Source: Pedobacter schmidteae (lineage in GTDB: Bacteria > Bacteroidota > Bacteroidia > Sphingobacteriales > Sphingobacteriaceae). Taken from it: DNA of 64,000 bases. The position numbers and the translations under genes were made by a program. Positions 26,118 to 36,601 of the stretch are shown piece by piece. The stretch is from NCBI RefSeq assembly GCF_900564155.1, contig NZ_LS999839.1, positions 1,361,097 to 1,425,096 of the forward strand, written 5' to 3'. Each line of letters starts with the position of its first letter. The stretch's first letter is position 1. The notes under the pieces were generated by a model. The model had not been told where the DNA came from, made no database searches, and saw nothing but the letters and a program-made list of their open reading frames with translations.

Positions 26118-27959
26118 ATGACCGAAGAATCTGTACACGGTTTGGAAACCAAACAACAAGCCCCTGAGGGGATTGGAAATAAAAGCTGGCGTGTTGGTTT
26201 ACAGCAATTGTTGCCGGTAACAGTCGATACAACACTATCGTTAAAAAGTTATGAGACTTTGCCTTATTTCAGCATAGGGGATAATAAAATTATTAATGGT
26301 TTTGAAAAATTGGCGGACTGGATAATTGGGCAAGGAACTGTATTGATTGATGGTTATGGAGGTGTATTTTTTAAAGAAATACAACACCGGCTTCAACAGC
26401 AATTCGATACGCATAATATTTCTGTGAAATGGCAATTTACGTCAGACTATTTTAAGCCTGAAGATGAGCTCGACACTTTGGTTGCCCCTTTTATTGGCGA
26501 AAAGGATGAAGTTTGGGGTAAAAAGACTGCTCTGGAGCTTAAAGATTTTTTTAGGTATGACGATCTGTTAAAGCTTAAAAAAGATGAGACAAGAACGCTC
26601 AATATCATTATAGGTACGGGAGCAGGGTTAGTAGACTGGGCTGCTCCTGTTATCTATTTTGAAATACCCAAAAATGAGATTCAATACCGGATGAGATCCG
26701 GATCTGTTTGCAATCTTGGTAGTGGTACCGCTCAGCATCCCTCTTGTATGTATAAGCGCTTCTATTTTGTTGATTGGGTGGTGCTTAACGATTACCGATC
26801 GGTTTTGTTGAAAAAAGTTCAGGTGCTTGCAGACGGACAATGGTTGGATGACGTAAACTGGATATTTAAACAGGATTTGGAAAAAGGGTTGCATAAGTTG
26901 AGCCATTCAGTGGTAAGGGCGAGGCCATGGTTTGAAAAGGGCTCTTGGGGAGGGCAGTGGATGAAAGATCATTTGGAGGGATTGAATAAAGACGAAATCA
27001 ATTACGCATGGTCTTTTGAATTGATCACACCTGAAAATGGCGTAGTTCTGGAAAGTGGAGGCAAATTGCTGGAAGTACCTTTTGATTTACTAATGAATCT
27101 GGAACATAAAGCCATACTTGGTAAGCATTCAGATCTTTTCGGCGGCTATTTCCCAATCCGGTTCGACTTTCTGGATACTTTTAGTGGGGGCAATCTTTCC
27201 ATTCAATGCCATCCCTCCAAATCATATATAAAAGAGAACTTCGGAGAGATGATCACTCAGGATGAAACCTATTACATTATGGACTGTGTGCCCGGGGCAA
27301 AGGTTTATCTGGGTTTTCAGGAGGACATTAATCCACTAGAATTTCGTGCGTCATTGGAAAAGAGTCAGTTAACCGGAGAGGCAATTGAAGTTGACCGTTA
27401 CATACAAAATTTTCCCTCCCATAAGCACGAACTTTTTTTAATTCCCAATGGTACTGTACATAGCTCTGGGACCAACAATCTGGTTTTGGAAATCAGTGCC
27501 ACCCCCTACATATTTACATTTAAGATGTACGACTGGCTTACCTTAGGTCTGGATGGAAAGCCACGACCTATTAATATCAATCACGCATTTAACAATTTGC
27601 GTTTTGAACGTAAGGGTAGCCGGGTAGAAGAGGAATTAATTTCCCGTCAAAGCGTAGTGGATAAGGGAGCAGATTGGCAGTTGATAGAATTGTCTACACA
27701 TCCGGATCATTTTTACCGCATAGAACGTGTGGAGTTTGATACCATTGTGGAGTTTGATACCGAAGACAAATCTCATGTGTTGATGTTGGTGGAAGGGACG
27801 TCAATTTTAGCAGAAACTAGTCACAGTGCATCTTACCGGTTTAATTATGCTGAAACTTTTATAGTACCTGCTGCGGTCGTGAAATGCAGATTAATTAATC
27901 AGGGAAAAGAAAGGGCCAAAGTAATTAAGGTTTACCTCAAAGATAATATCGAGTTATAA
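26118..27959 (+). CDS. Class I mannose-6-phosphate-isomerase-like protein fused to a degenerate kinase-like N-terminal domain
   Basis: A cytoplasmic protein of 613 residues; the ATG at 26118 is preferred over an upstream TTG at 26094. The C-terminal half (from about residue 270) carries the cupin signatures of class I phosphomannose isomerase: YFPIRFDFLDTFSGGNLSIQ, then Q363-x-H365 in IQCHPS, an acidic ligand near E377 (FGEM) and H448 in TVHSSG, which together fit the zinc site. The N-terminal 260 residues resemble a P-loop kinase fold of the uridine-kinase type (VLIDGYGGVFFKEIQ, LNIIIGTGAGLVDW, VIYFEIPKNEIQYRMRSG), but the GKS/T of the P-loop is absent. Such fusions seem to be widespread but I do not know of a tested activity. 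Within the catabolic run it may isomerise the released sugar or its phosphate. The natural substrate is unknown. Confidence 0.78.
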   Translation: MTEESVHGLETKQQAPEGIGNKSWRVGLQQLLPVTVDTTLSLKSYETLPYFSIGDNKIINGFEKLADWIIGQGTVLIDGYGGVFFKEIQHRLQQQFDTHNISVKWQFTSDYFKPEDELDTLVAPFIGEKDEVWGKKTALELKDFFRYDDLLKLKKDETRTLNIIIGTGAGLVDWAAPVIYFEIPKNEIQYRMRSGSVCNLGSGTAQHPSCMYKRFYFVDWVVLNDYRSVLLKKVQVLADGQWLDDVNWIFKQDLEKGLHKLSHSVVRARPWFEKGSWGGQWMKDHLEGLNKDEINYAWSFELITPENGVVLESGGKLLEVPFDLLMNLEHKAILGKHSDLFGGYFPIRFDFLDTFSGGNLSIQCHPSKSYIKENFGEMITQDETYYIMDCVPGAKVYLGFQEDINPLEFRASLEKSQLTGEAIEVDRYIQNFPSHKHELFLIPNGTVHSSGTNNLVLEISATPYIFTFKMYDWLTLGLDGKPRPININHAFNNLRFERKGSRVEEELISRQSVVDKGADWQLIELSTHPDHFYRIERVEFDTIVEFDTEDKSHVLMLVEGTSILAETSHSASYRFNYAETFIVPAAVVKCRLINQGKERAKVIKVYLKDNIEL

Positions 27960-27966
27960 GATAGCC

Positions 27967-29304
27967 ATGCCAGCCAAACTACAGTTTATGAATAACGAAA
28001 ATACTATTTATGTTGCACTGATTACACTTGTCGCATCTTTGGGCGGACTGCTTTTTGGTTTCGATATGGCAGTGATATCAGGTGTGCTGCCCTTTGTGCA
28101 AAAGCAATTCCAACTTACAGCTTTTTATGAAGGCTGGTTCGTCTCTTCTGCCCTGGTAGGTTGCATTATTGGGGTCTCGTTTTCTGGGAACCTCAGCGAT
28201 AAAATTGGCCGGAAGAAACTGTTGTTTGTGTCATCCATACTATTCCTGATATCTGCGATAGGTTGTTCGGTGGTTAATTCACTCGATTGGCTGATCATTT
28301 TCCGTTTGCTGGGAGGTGTAGGTGTGGGGGTGGCTTCTATCGTGGTCCCTTTATATATCTCCGAAATTGCCCCTGCCGATAGGAGGGGACGCCTGGTTAC
28401 CTGCTATCAGTTGGCTATTACTGTAGGTATTTTGCTGGCTTATGTAACAAATGCACTATTACTGAACTATGCAGAAAAACACTCGGGAACTGCTTTTTCG
28501 GGGCTTGCAGACCTCGTTTACGTGAAGGAAGTCTGGCGTGGTATGTTCAGTATAGGTGCCTTGCTGGCGTTGCTTTTTCTGGCAGGTTTATTCTTTGTGC
28601 CGGAAAGTCAGGTATGGCTTAGAAAAAGGGAATTAGGGGAAAGTCGTGAAACCAATGCTTCTTATAGCGAGCTATTCTCTCCGAGATTGCGAAAGGCAAT
28701 GTTGCTTGGGATTTTACTGCCTTTGTTTTCGCAGCTCAGTGGCATAAATGCTATTATCTACTATGGCCCTTCTATTCTGAATGATGCTGGTATCGCTCTC
28801 GAACATTCCCTCCTGGGTCAGGTCATCTTTGGTATTGCCAATCTGGTATTTACTTTTATTGCCATCTGGAAGGTAGATCAATGGGGACGGAGACCACTTT
28901 ATCTGGTCGGAACAGTGGGGGCTTTTATAAGTTTATGTGCTACCGGTTTTCTTTTCGCCTATGACATCACTTCAGGCATTTTTTTGCTGATCAGTGTTAC
29001 AGTTTTTCTGGCCTGCTTTGCCTTTTCGATTGGCCCGTTAAAGTTTGTCGTGGCTTCGGAAATATTTCCTACACAGGTTAGAGGCAGAGCCTTGGGAATA
29101 AGCATTATGGTGATGTGGGTGGCAGATACCATCATGGGGCAAGTGACACCTGTTTTACTGGAGCATACTGGTACCGCGGTCACATTTTGGGTCTTTGGTT
29201 TCTTTTGTTTGGTTGCTTTTATAACCGTTTATAAGCTGCTGCCTGAAACCAAAGGCAAATCGCTGGAGGAGATAGAATCATTCTGGGACGATAAAAAATC
29301 TTGA
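27967..29304 (+). CDS. MFS sugar porter, second copy
   Basis: A 12-helix sugar:H+ symporter family protein of 445 residues. Signatures: GGLLFGFDMAVISGVLPF, SDKIGRKKLLF, APADRRGRL, PESQVWLRKRE, QLSGINAIIYYGPSI, DQWGRRPLYLV and PETKGKSLEEIESFW. It is related to the porter at 12357 but clearly different in sequence, so the region has two importers, possibly for two different sugars. ATG codons at 27967 and 27988 are both usable starts; the second gives a more usual N-terminus (MNNENTIYVAL). It begins 8 bp after the isomerase-like gene, which argues for co-transcription. No gene lies in the 81 bp before the next SusC. Confidence 0.92.
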   Translation: MPAKLQFMNNENTIYVALITLVASLGGLLFGFDMAVISGVLPFVQKQFQLTAFYEGWFVSSALVGCIIGVSFSGNLSDKIGRKKLLFVSSILFLISAIGCSVVNSLDWLIIFRLLGGVGVGVASIVVPLYISEIAPADRRGRLVTCYQLAITVGILLAYVTNALLLNYAEKHSGTAFSGLADLVYVKEVWRGMFSIGALLALLFLAGLFFVPESQVWLRKRELGESRETNASYSELFSPRLRKAMLLGILLPLFSQLSGINAIIYYGPSILNDAGIALEHSLLGQVIFGIANLVFTFIAIWKVDQWGRRPLYLVGTVGAFISLCATGFLFAYDITSGIFLLISVTVFLACFAFSIGPLKFVVASEIFPTQVRGRALGISIMVMWVADTIMGQVTPVLLEHTGTAVTFWVFGFFCLVAFITVYKLLPETKGKSLEEIESFWDDKKS

Positions 29305-29385
29305 ATATAACATTTAACACATCTCAGATTATGACGGCTTTAACGTTGCCATAAACTGTTTTTTTTAACCAAATACAGTAACCGC

Positions 29386-32300
29386 ATGAATTTAAAATTA
29401 CTAATTGGTCTTGTACTGTTCTTGTCTTCAATAAATAAGGGCTTTGCAGACCATGTTGCAAGGCAAGACACGCTGACAGTCAGCGGACGAGTTACCGATC
29501 TTAACGGCAGGCCTTTACCTGGGGCATCTGTATTACTTAAAGGCACAAATGCAGGTACAACAACCGACAATAAGGGGAACTATTCTCTTCATTCAGTTAA
29601 TGGCAATGGAACCCTCGTTTTTAAGTTTATTGGATTTCTGAACAAAGAAGAGGTTATTGGGAAACGGAAAGTTGTCAATGTAAGCCTTGCGAGCGACGAT
29701 GAACAATTAAAAGAAGTTGTTGTGGTGGGCTATGCTACAAAGAATAAAACCTCAGTAACGGGAGCAATTGCACAGGCAGACAAGAAGGTATTTGAATCGC
29801 GGCCTCTGGTTAATACTTCCAGTGCATTACAGGGGGCTGTATCCGGCCTTACGGTAGTGAGAAGCAGTGGTCAGCCTGGCCGTCAGGGATATGATCTTCA
29901 AATCCGAGGCTTCTCTTCTGTAAATGGGAATAAGCCTCTGGTGTTAGTTGACGGTGTACCGGGTGATCTGAATGGCTTAAATCCGAATGATATAGGTAGT
30001 GTAACCGTACTGAAGGATGCGGCAGCATCAATTTATGGTGCCCGTGCGGCCGACGGGGTTGTCCTGATTACTACTAAAAGTGGGGCAAAAGGCAGTCCGC
30101 AGGTAGACTATACCACAAACTTGGGCTTAAAAACACCAGACTACCTGAAACAGGTAACCTCTACATTGCGTTTCGCAGAAATGACGCATGAAGCACTTAC
30201 CAATGTAGGGCTAGCCGGCGTGCCAGAAGAGGTATTTACAAAAATCAGACAGGGTGCTCCCGCCGATGCTGATAAAGGATGGGTTACTTACCTGCAGGAT
30301 TACCCGGGTTTTTATACAGATAACAACTGGAATAAGATCATGTTTGGCGATGCCATGCAACAGACACACAATATTAGTGTGACCGGTGGAGCTGAAAACA
30401 GTTCTTATTTATTTTCGGCGGGATACACAAATGATAATGGTGTTTTCAGATATGGAGAAAATAATTCAAACCGCTATAACCTGAGGATGAATTATGATTT
30501 TAAGCTGCTGGATAAGATCAACGTTCAAACGCGGAACAGTTTTAATAATGACATTGTAAAAGAACCTTCTTCGCTAGCCGACGTCATGTCGAATATTCCA
30601 AGGCTGTTTAATTTTGTTCCTTTAAGAAACCAAAAGGGTCAATACTATACCTACCAGGGTTATATCAATCCTGCCCAGCAATTGGAAGAAGGAGGGACTC
30701 GCGAGTCTAATTCCAATACCTTTTCTTTTAATGTGAAAGCAGATGTTGAGATTTTAAAAGGGCTTAAAATCACCGGACAGGCCGGTGTAAATATGGGTAA
30801 TTACAACGACCACGCCAATACCAGGACATTTAACCTGTACGATTATGAAGGGAATATTGATGGCTACAGAAATCCATTAAACTCAGCTTATTATGCCAAT
30901 AGCAGAAATATTTTTAAATCCTATACTGGTTTAATTGAATACGCCAGACTGGTTGGCAACCATCATAACCTAAGTCTGATGGCAGGTACATCATTTGAAA
31001 AGAATACGGATCTGGGTACTACTGTGACCGGTTCTAATTTTAAAGGGAACGAGATATTTACACTTAATCTGGCCGATTTGACTAAGGCAGATTATACAGG
31101 TTTAAATGGATTTAATACGGACTGGGCGTTGAGCTCTTATTTTAGTCGTTTTAGTTATGGGTTTAAAAATAAGCTCTTCATTGATGCTACGGTCCGACTA
31201 GATGGCAGCTCAAAATTTTCACCCGACAAGCGCTGGAGTGCTGCGTTCCCGGCGGTCTCTGCGGCATATAACCTGGCCGAGGAAAGTTTTATTAAAAAAA
31301 TGGACCTGATGAGCACCTTTAAATTGAGAGCATCATGGGGCCAGGCCGGAAACCAGGAAATCAGAGCTTTCAGCAACTATGGTTATATTCCACTCATTAC
31401 AGTTAGCGGCGGTTATCCGCTTGGTTCTCCAAATGCAAGGTTCCCAGGAGCAGTGTCAGGTATAGCCTCCGATAAAAGGACCTGGGAAACCATCGAGACA
31501 ACCAATTTTGGACTTGATTTTGGCCTTTTAGGGAACCGTTTAACTGGTAGCATAGATATTTATAACAAGGAAAACCGCAACATGTTGGTTAATGTACAGG
31601 TTCCGGTAACCCTTGGAGGTACTCCACCAAGTCAAAACCTAGGCCATCTGGTTACCAAAGGTTTCGATCTGTCGTTGGGTTGGAGCGACTATGTAGGTAA
31701 ACTAAAATATAGTGTTACCGCAATGCTGAACGATAGCAGGAATAAACTGGTTGAGCTGAAAGGTAACGACATTCTGAAGCAAGGGCTCAACTTCGCTCAC
31801 CAGGGCTATTCCTTAAATAGTTATTTTGGTTATGACTTTACTGGTATCATTCAGAATGCCGAGCAGTTGGCCAATTATAAAAAAATGACAGGAATCCCGA
31901 GTAACATCGGAATTGGGGATGTGATGTATAGAGACGTGGATGGTGATGGAAATATTACGCCTTTTGGCGACCCATTAAAAGGGACTAAGGGCGACCTGGT
32001 CTACTTAGGAACTACTTTGCCACGTTATACTTATTCGGCAAACCTGAGTGCCTCTTACGCAAATTTTGATGTTTCGGTAATGTTGCAGGGAGTAGGGAAG
32101 CAAATGAACATCAGGGATGGCGAATTCTCTGTAGCAATGAACCAGATTTATTTCCAGCCGCTGGATTATTTTTATGGCAAGAGTTGGACACCAGAAAATA
32201 CGGGAGCTGCTTATCCAAGATTGGTGCCGGGTGCCGTGGGTTTCGATAACCTTCGTAATTACAACTGGCGGTATTCTTCTATGCGGGTAAACAATCTGGC

Positions 32301-32529
32301 CTACCTGCGCTTCAAGGTCATTACTATAGGTTACAATGTACCTGAAGAATTTTGTAAAAGATTAAGGGTTAAGGGGATCAGGTTGTACGTGAGCGGCCAG
32401 GACCTCTTTACTATTTCAAAAGGAACCTGGGGTCATTCTTTTGATCCGGAAGAAGGGTATCAGATGACCAATGAACAAACTTATCCTTTTACCAAGGTGA
32501 AATCTGTTGGCCTGAATGTTAAATTTTAG
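29386..32529 (+). CDS. SusC/RagA-type TonB-linked outer membrane protein, second copy
   Basis: Outer membrane channel of the second Sus pair in the catabolic run, 1047 residues. Signal peptide (IGLVLFLSSINKGFA), a carboxypeptidase-regulatory-like domain (VSGRVTDLNGRPLPGASVLLKG), LKEVVVVGYATKNKTSVTGA as the TonB-box/plug entry, plug signature VTVLKDAAASIYGARAADGVVLITT (one residue shorter than the SSLYGARGANG form) and a barrel ending VKSVGLNVKF. No STN domain. Paralogue of the SusC at 17236; the two differ strongly in the barrel, so they likely take different ligands or sizes. Followed by its SusD after 15 bp. Confidence 0.95.
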   Translation: MNLKLLIGLVLFLSSINKGFADHVARQDTLTVSGRVTDLNGRPLPGASVLLKGTNAGTTTDNKGNYSLHSVNGNGTLVFKFIGFLNKEEVIGKRKVVNVSLASDDEQLKEVVVVGYATKNKTSVTGAIAQADKKVFESRPLVNTSSALQGAVSGLTVVRSSGQPGRQGYDLQIRGFSSVNGNKPLVLVDGVPGDLNGLNPNDIGSVTVLKDAAASIYGARAADGVVLITTKSGAKGSPQVDYTTNLGLKTPDYLKQVTSTLRFAEMTHEALTNVGLAGVPEEVFTKIRQGAPADADKGWVTYLQDYPGFYTDNNWNKIMFGDAMQQTHNISVTGGAENSSYLFSAGYTNDNGVFRYGENNSNRYNLRMNYDFKLLDKINVQTRNSFNNDIVKEPSSLADVMSNIPRLFNFVPLRNQKGQYYTYQGYINPAQQLEEGGTRESNSNTFSFNVKADVEILKGLKITGQAGVNMGNYNDHANTRTFNLYDYEGNIDGYRNPLNSAYYANSRNIFKSYTGLIEYARLVGNHHNLSLMAGTSFEKNTDLGTTVTGSNFKGNEIFTLNLADLTKADYTGLNGFNTDWALSSYFSRFSYGFKNKLFIDATVRLDGSSKFSPDKRWSAAFPAVSAAYNLAEESFIKKMDLMSTFKLRASWGQAGNQEIRAFSNYGYIPLITVSGGYPLGSPNARFPGAVSGIASDKRTWETIETTNFGLDFGLLGNRLTGSIDIYNKENRNMLVNVQVPVTLGGTPPSQNLGHLVTKGFDLSLGWSDYVGKLKYSVTAMLNDSRNKLVELKGNDILKQGLNFAHQGYSLNSYFGYDFTGIIQNAEQLANYKKMTGIPSNIGIGDVMYRDVDGDGNITPFGDPLKGTKGDLVYLGTTLPRYTYSANLSASYANFDVSVMLQGVGKQMNIRDGEFSVAMNQIYFQPLDYFYGKSWTPENTGAAYPRLVPGAVGFDNLRNYNWRYSSMRVNNLAYLRFKVITIGYNVPEEFCKRLRVKGIRLYVSGQDLFTISKGTWGHSFDPEEGYQMTNEQTYPFTKVKSVGLNVKF

Positions 32530-32544
32530 AATAGGATAAAAGAG

Positions 32545-34215
32545 ATGATTATGAAAAGTTATGCAAAGCTATCGTTGATGATGGCATTCACGATAGGATT
32601 AATACTGAATTCAGGGTGTAAAAAACAACTCGATCTTAAACCAAAAGATACTTTGTCGGACGTGATTTTTTACAAGACTCCTGCAGACTTTAAACTTGCA
32701 GCGAACTCACTTTATAATTCGCTGGAAGGGTTTAATTTCAGCGATACAGAAACCGATATCGCCTTTAATACAGCTAACGCAGTGAGCTCGGGCGATTATC
32801 TGCCTTCGGAAACCTCAAGTACCTGGACGGATGCTTATTATTACATCCGTAATGCCAATAACATCATTAGCAAAGGCGTTGGTTTAACGGATGTGGGTAT
32901 AAAAGCCTATATAGCGGAGGCCCGTTTTTTTAGGGCATATAATTACTGGCTTTTGTTTCGCCTTTATGGTGGTGTGCCCCTAATTACAAGGGGCATGGAT
33001 GTAGATGATCCGGAACTTTATACCGCAAGAGCGAGCAGGAAGGAAACGGTGGACTTTATCCTTAGAGACCTTAATGAAGCGGTGCCTGACCTGCCTTTAA
33101 GGAGCAAGGTAGTTTCAGGTGATATGGGGCGGATTACCAGTGGTGCCGCTTATGCACTGATGGCCCGGGTTGCATTGTTTGAAGGTACCTGGCAAAAGTA
33201 CAGGGGACAAAATGGCACAGATTATTTAAATACAGCAATCACTGCTGCAACTACAATCATGGGTAGCAAAGAATATGATCTGTTTACAGGAAAGGGGGCA
33301 CAAAGTTATCGCTATCTTTTTATTGAAGAGGGGGATGATTCAAGAGAGTGTGTGCTCGACAGAAGGCATGAGGTTAATATTTCCGGGCAGCAATATCCTT
33401 ATTCAGTGGTGGGGACCGTTTGTTATCTGCCTACCCGGAAACTGGCCGATATGTACTTGTGTAAGGATGGATTACCCATTACAAAATCCCTGCAGTTTAA
33501 CGGTTACAATACGGTCAGCTCTGAATATGATAACCGTGATCCGCGCATGACCATGACGATGGTGATACCGGGTACTGCTATCATCGAGGTTTTTAACCCG
33601 CTTGTTCCGGTAGTTAACTGGCCTAACTCTCCGCAACGTAACGGAAACACAGGTTATATTACTTATAAATACCTGTCCGAAAATGTATTTGGAAACACCA
33701 ATAACGGTGACAACTTTGGCTATGACCGCCATATTATCCGTTATGCAGAAGTGCTGCTGATTTATGCGGAGGCTATGTTTGAAAAGAACGGGGTAATTTC
33801 AGATCAGGATCTCGATAAATCGGTAAACCTGGTCCGTAACCGTGTAAATATGCCTGCATTGACCAATACTTTTGTCACCACAAATGGATTGGATATGAAG
33901 ACAGAGTTGCGTAGGGAAAGAAACGTAGAATTTGCATTGGAGGGCTTCCGCTACGATGATATCAGAAGATGGAAAACTGCTGAAACAGAAATGCTGCAGG
34001 ACATCAGGGGAATTAAAATTAAGGGAACTGAATGGCAGAACATAGCACCTTATAACGGGGTCAGCTATCAGTCAAGAACTGATGCCTCTGGCTTTTTAAT
34101 TGCGCAGCCTGCATCCACGAGGAAATTCGATCCCGAAAAGCATTATCTTCGGCCGCTTCCCACCAGAGAAATAGCGCTTTATAAAGGTAAACTGATACAA
34201 AATCCTAATTGGTAA
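32545..34215 (+). CDS. SusD/RagB-type outer membrane lipoprotein, second copy
   Basis: Partner of the SusC at 29386, 556 residues. The lipoprotein signal is IGLILNSGCKKQLDLKPKD, with lipid on the Cys and the KxLDLxPxD start typical of SusD. Other marks are KAYIAEARFFRAYNYWLLFRLYGGVPLIT, IIRYAEVLLIYAEAMFEKNG, RRERNVEFALEGFRYDDIRRWK and the end YLRPLPTREIALYKGKLIQNPNW, all hallmark SusD positions. Start codons at 32545 and 32551 are 6 bp apart and cannot be separated. It is followed 24 bp later by the GH59-type gene. Confidence 0.95.
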   Translation: MIMKSYAKLSLMMAFTIGLILNSGCKKQLDLKPKDTLSDVIFYKTPADFKLAANSLYNSLEGFNFSDTETDIAFNTANAVSSGDYLPSETSSTWTDAYYYIRNANNIISKGVGLTDVGIKAYIAEARFFRAYNYWLLFRLYGGVPLITRGMDVDDPELYTARASRKETVDFILRDLNEAVPDLPLRSKVVSGDMGRITSGAAYALMARVALFEGTWQKYRGQNGTDYLNTAITAATTIMGSKEYDLFTGKGAQSYRYLFIEEGDDSRECVLDRRHEVNISGQQYPYSVVGTVCYLPTRKLADMYLCKDGLPITKSLQFNGYNTVSSEYDNRDPRMTMTMVIPGTAIIEVFNPLVPVVNWPNSPQRNGNTGYITYKYLSENVFGNTNNGDNFGYDRHIIRYAEVLLIYAEAMFEKNGVISDQDLDKSVNLVRNRVNMPALTNTFVTTNGLDMKTELRRERNVEFALEGFRYDDIRRWKTAETEMLQDIRGIKIKGTEWQNIAPYNGVSYQSRTDASGFLIAQPASTRKFDPEKHYLRPLPTREIALYKGKLIQNPNW

Positions 34216-34239
34216 AATATACACACAAATGAAATAATT

Positions 34240-36585
34240 ATGCTTAAAACTCTTGTAAAAACACTTTGCCTGTCGGCTTTTGTAAATGTGGCGACAGCAC
34301 AAACAACGAAAATTATCAATGTAGATGGTAAAGGAACGGGACGAATTTTTGATGGCATTGGTGCAGTTAGCGCCGGAGCTTCTTCAAGATTGCTGATCGA
34401 TTATCCGGAACAATCGCGAAGCGCTATCCTGGACTATCTTTTCAAACCGAATTTTGGTGCAGGTTTTACATATTTCAAAACGGAAATTGGGGGCGACGGA
34501 AATACGACCTGCGGATCTGAACCAAGTTTTGCCCGGACCAGAGCCGAAATGGAGAGTCCTAACTATAACAGGGGGTACGAATACTGGATGATGAAAGAAG
34601 CGGTAAACAGGAATCCAAACATTGAGCTGGATGCGCTGGAGTGGAGTATGCCGGGTTGGTTTAACGGAGTATGGTCGCAGGACAATGCCGACTACCTGGT
34701 TAAATTTCTTGAAGGAGCAAAGCATTGGGGGCTTGACTTGAAATATATTGCCGGCTGTTGGAACGAACGTGATTACAACAGGGACTGGATTGTAAATACG
34801 CTTCGCCCTACGTTGGACAAGAAGGGCTTTGGGCATGTCAAAATCAATGCTCCAGAAGGAGCAGGCAAGGCCTGGGCTATAGCAGACGTGTTAGTAAAGG
34901 ACTCTGTATTCAGGAATACGATTTCTTCTATCAGCTACCATTATCCGGATTCATACATGTGGTACGACAGGGGAGAAGAAATGAACCCCAAGGCCTTTGA
35001 TACCGGTTTGCCATTATGGTCTGGCGAAGATTTTTCCTTGCCGGGAAAATCCTGGAGAAATACCATGTACCTGGCTAAGAACATTCTTAGGTGTTACATC
35101 AGGAAGAAGATTGTAAAGGTAAATATGTGGTGCCCCATTGCTTCTATGCCCGACCTGACCTGTTTTTCTAACATAGGTATCATGAAGGGTACCAATCCAT
35201 GGTCTGGTTATTACGAAGTATGGCCTACGGTATGGGCCGTCGCGCATTTTAATCAGTTTGCTAAACCGGGATGGAAATACATTGATAGCGGATGTGGTGA
35301 ACTGGAAGGTGAAGGAGCTTATTGCACGTATAAAAGTCTGGATGGTAACAACGATTACAGTATTGTAATTGTAAACGGTACAAAACCACAGCGGCTTAGC
35401 TTTAACATTTCTGATCTGGCAAAAAAGAAGCTGTATGTATGGAAATCTGATAGCAAGAACCAGTTTCAGAAACAGGTAGATCTTACTGCGGTTAATGGGA
35501 GCGTTACACTATCACTCGACGCAGAAAGCATTTATTCTATCACTACCACAACCGGTCAGCAAAAAGGTTCGCACAGCATTCCAAAGGCAAAGGCTTTTCC
35601 ATTGAAATATGCTGATAATTTTGATCAGTATACTTTAGATCAGGCTCCCTTATCTCCTAAATACTTTTACGACAACTCGGGTGCTTTTGAGCTGAAGCAT
35701 GCCGATGGTAAAAAATATTTGCAACAATCGCTGGTAAATGACATCACCCACTGGATCCCGGATGAGTGTGCCTATACCTTTGTGAGTCAGGATACAGAAT
35801 GGGATGAAGGAGAGATATCTTCCGACGTGTTTGTAGAAAATAATGCATTTAACGGTACAGGATATGCAGGGCTGATTGTAAGAGGAGCTTATGATAAGGC
35901 CTCGCAAGCGAATATCCCTTTTGGCTATCGCTTTAATGTTTATAAAGATGGCACATGGAAACTGCAGACTAAGACCAGCATACTGGCAAGCGGCGATATT
36001 GACGCCGGGAAATGGCATAATCTTAAACTTGTAACCAAAGGAAACAGCATTAAGGCTTTTATTGATGGCCACATGGTTGCCGAGATAAAAGACGATACTT
36101 ATTCAATAGGTACAGCAGGTTATGTTTCTGGCTTCAATATAGCCAAATTCGATAACCTCGTGCTCAACTATACCCCCGCATCTGGTCAACTCCTTTCGGC
36201 CTGGAAGCCGGCAACTTCACCTGCTGATCCTAAAGGACATGAGCTGATCAATATATTTGATGCCAATAGTCTTTCGAAATGGCGTGGAAAGAACGACGGA
36301 ACGCCACAAGTTTTCACGGTTGACCTGGAGAAAGTACAGCAGATAGCCAGGTGTGAAACCTTTACAGATTTTGTAGATAAAGGCTTGCAGTATAAGATAG
36401 AGTACTCTGTTGATAACCAGAAATGGGCTGTTTTTGCAGATAAAACGGCCAATACAAAACTTTCTATTCCATGTTATGTAGACGAAAGTAATGCCAGAGC
36501 CAGATGGGTGAGGGTGACGCTGATGCCTGCCAAGGATAATGTGATTGCCGGTATTTATGAGTTTAAGGTTTTTGGCCGTAAATAA
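34240..36585 (+). CDS. GH59-type beta-galactosidase/galactocerebrosidase-like enzyme with C-terminal discoidin domain
   Basis: An exported enzyme of 781 residues (signal ending NVATAQTT). The TIM-barrel catalytic part (about residues 25-370) matches GH59, the galactocerebrosidase family: GRIFDGIGAVSAGASSRLL, KTEIGGDGNTTCGSEPS, YIAGCWNERDYNRDW with the acid/base Glu176 and GLPLWSGEDFSLPG with the nucleophile Glu263. An all-beta domain follows (SLDGNNDYSIVIVNGTKPQ), then a concanavalin-like region around residues 455-645 and a C-terminal F5/8-type discoidin domain (about 660-781, ARWVRVTLMPAKDN). The domain order catalytic - beta - lectin also occurs in human GALC, the discoidin domain being an addition. 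Bacterial GH59 members may act on beta-galactosides of plant glycans; activity here is inferred. Confidence 0.85.
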   Translation: MLKTLVKTLCLSAFVNVATAQTTKIINVDGKGTGRIFDGIGAVSAGASSRLLIDYPEQSRSAILDYLFKPNFGAGFTYFKTEIGGDGNTTCGSEPSFARTRAEMESPNYNRGYEYWMMKEAVNRNPNIELDALEWSMPGWFNGVWSQDNADYLVKFLEGAKHWGLDLKYIAGCWNERDYNRDWIVNTLRPTLDKKGFGHVKINAPEGAGKAWAIADVLVKDSVFRNTISSISYHYPDSYMWYDRGEEMNPKAFDTGLPLWSGEDFSLPGKSWRNTMYLAKNILRCYIRKKIVKVNMWCPIASMPDLTCFSNIGIMKGTNPWSGYYEVWPTVWAVAHFNQFAKPGWKYIDSGCGELEGEGAYCTYKSLDGNNDYSIVIVNGTKPQRLSFNISDLAKKKLYVWKSDSKNQFQKQVDLTAVNGSVTLSLDAESIYSITTTTGQQKGSHSIPKAKAFPLKYADNFDQYTLDQAPLSPKYFYDNSGAFELKHADGKKYLQQSLVNDITHWIPDECAYTFVSQDTEWDEGEISSDVFVENNAFNGTGYAGLIVRGAYDKASQANIPFGYRFNVYKDGTWKLQTKTSILASGDIDAGKWHNLKLVTKGNSIKAFIDGHMVAEIKDDTYSIGTAGYVSGFNIAKFDNLVLNYTPASGQLLSAWKPATSPADPKGHELINIFDANSLSKWRGKNDGTPQVFTVDLEKVQQIARCETFTDFVDKGLQYKIEYSVDNQKWAVFADKTANTKLSIPCYVDESNARARWVRVTLMPAKDNVIAGIYEFKVFGRK

Positions 36586-36601
36586 TTCTAATATACAAAC
36601 A

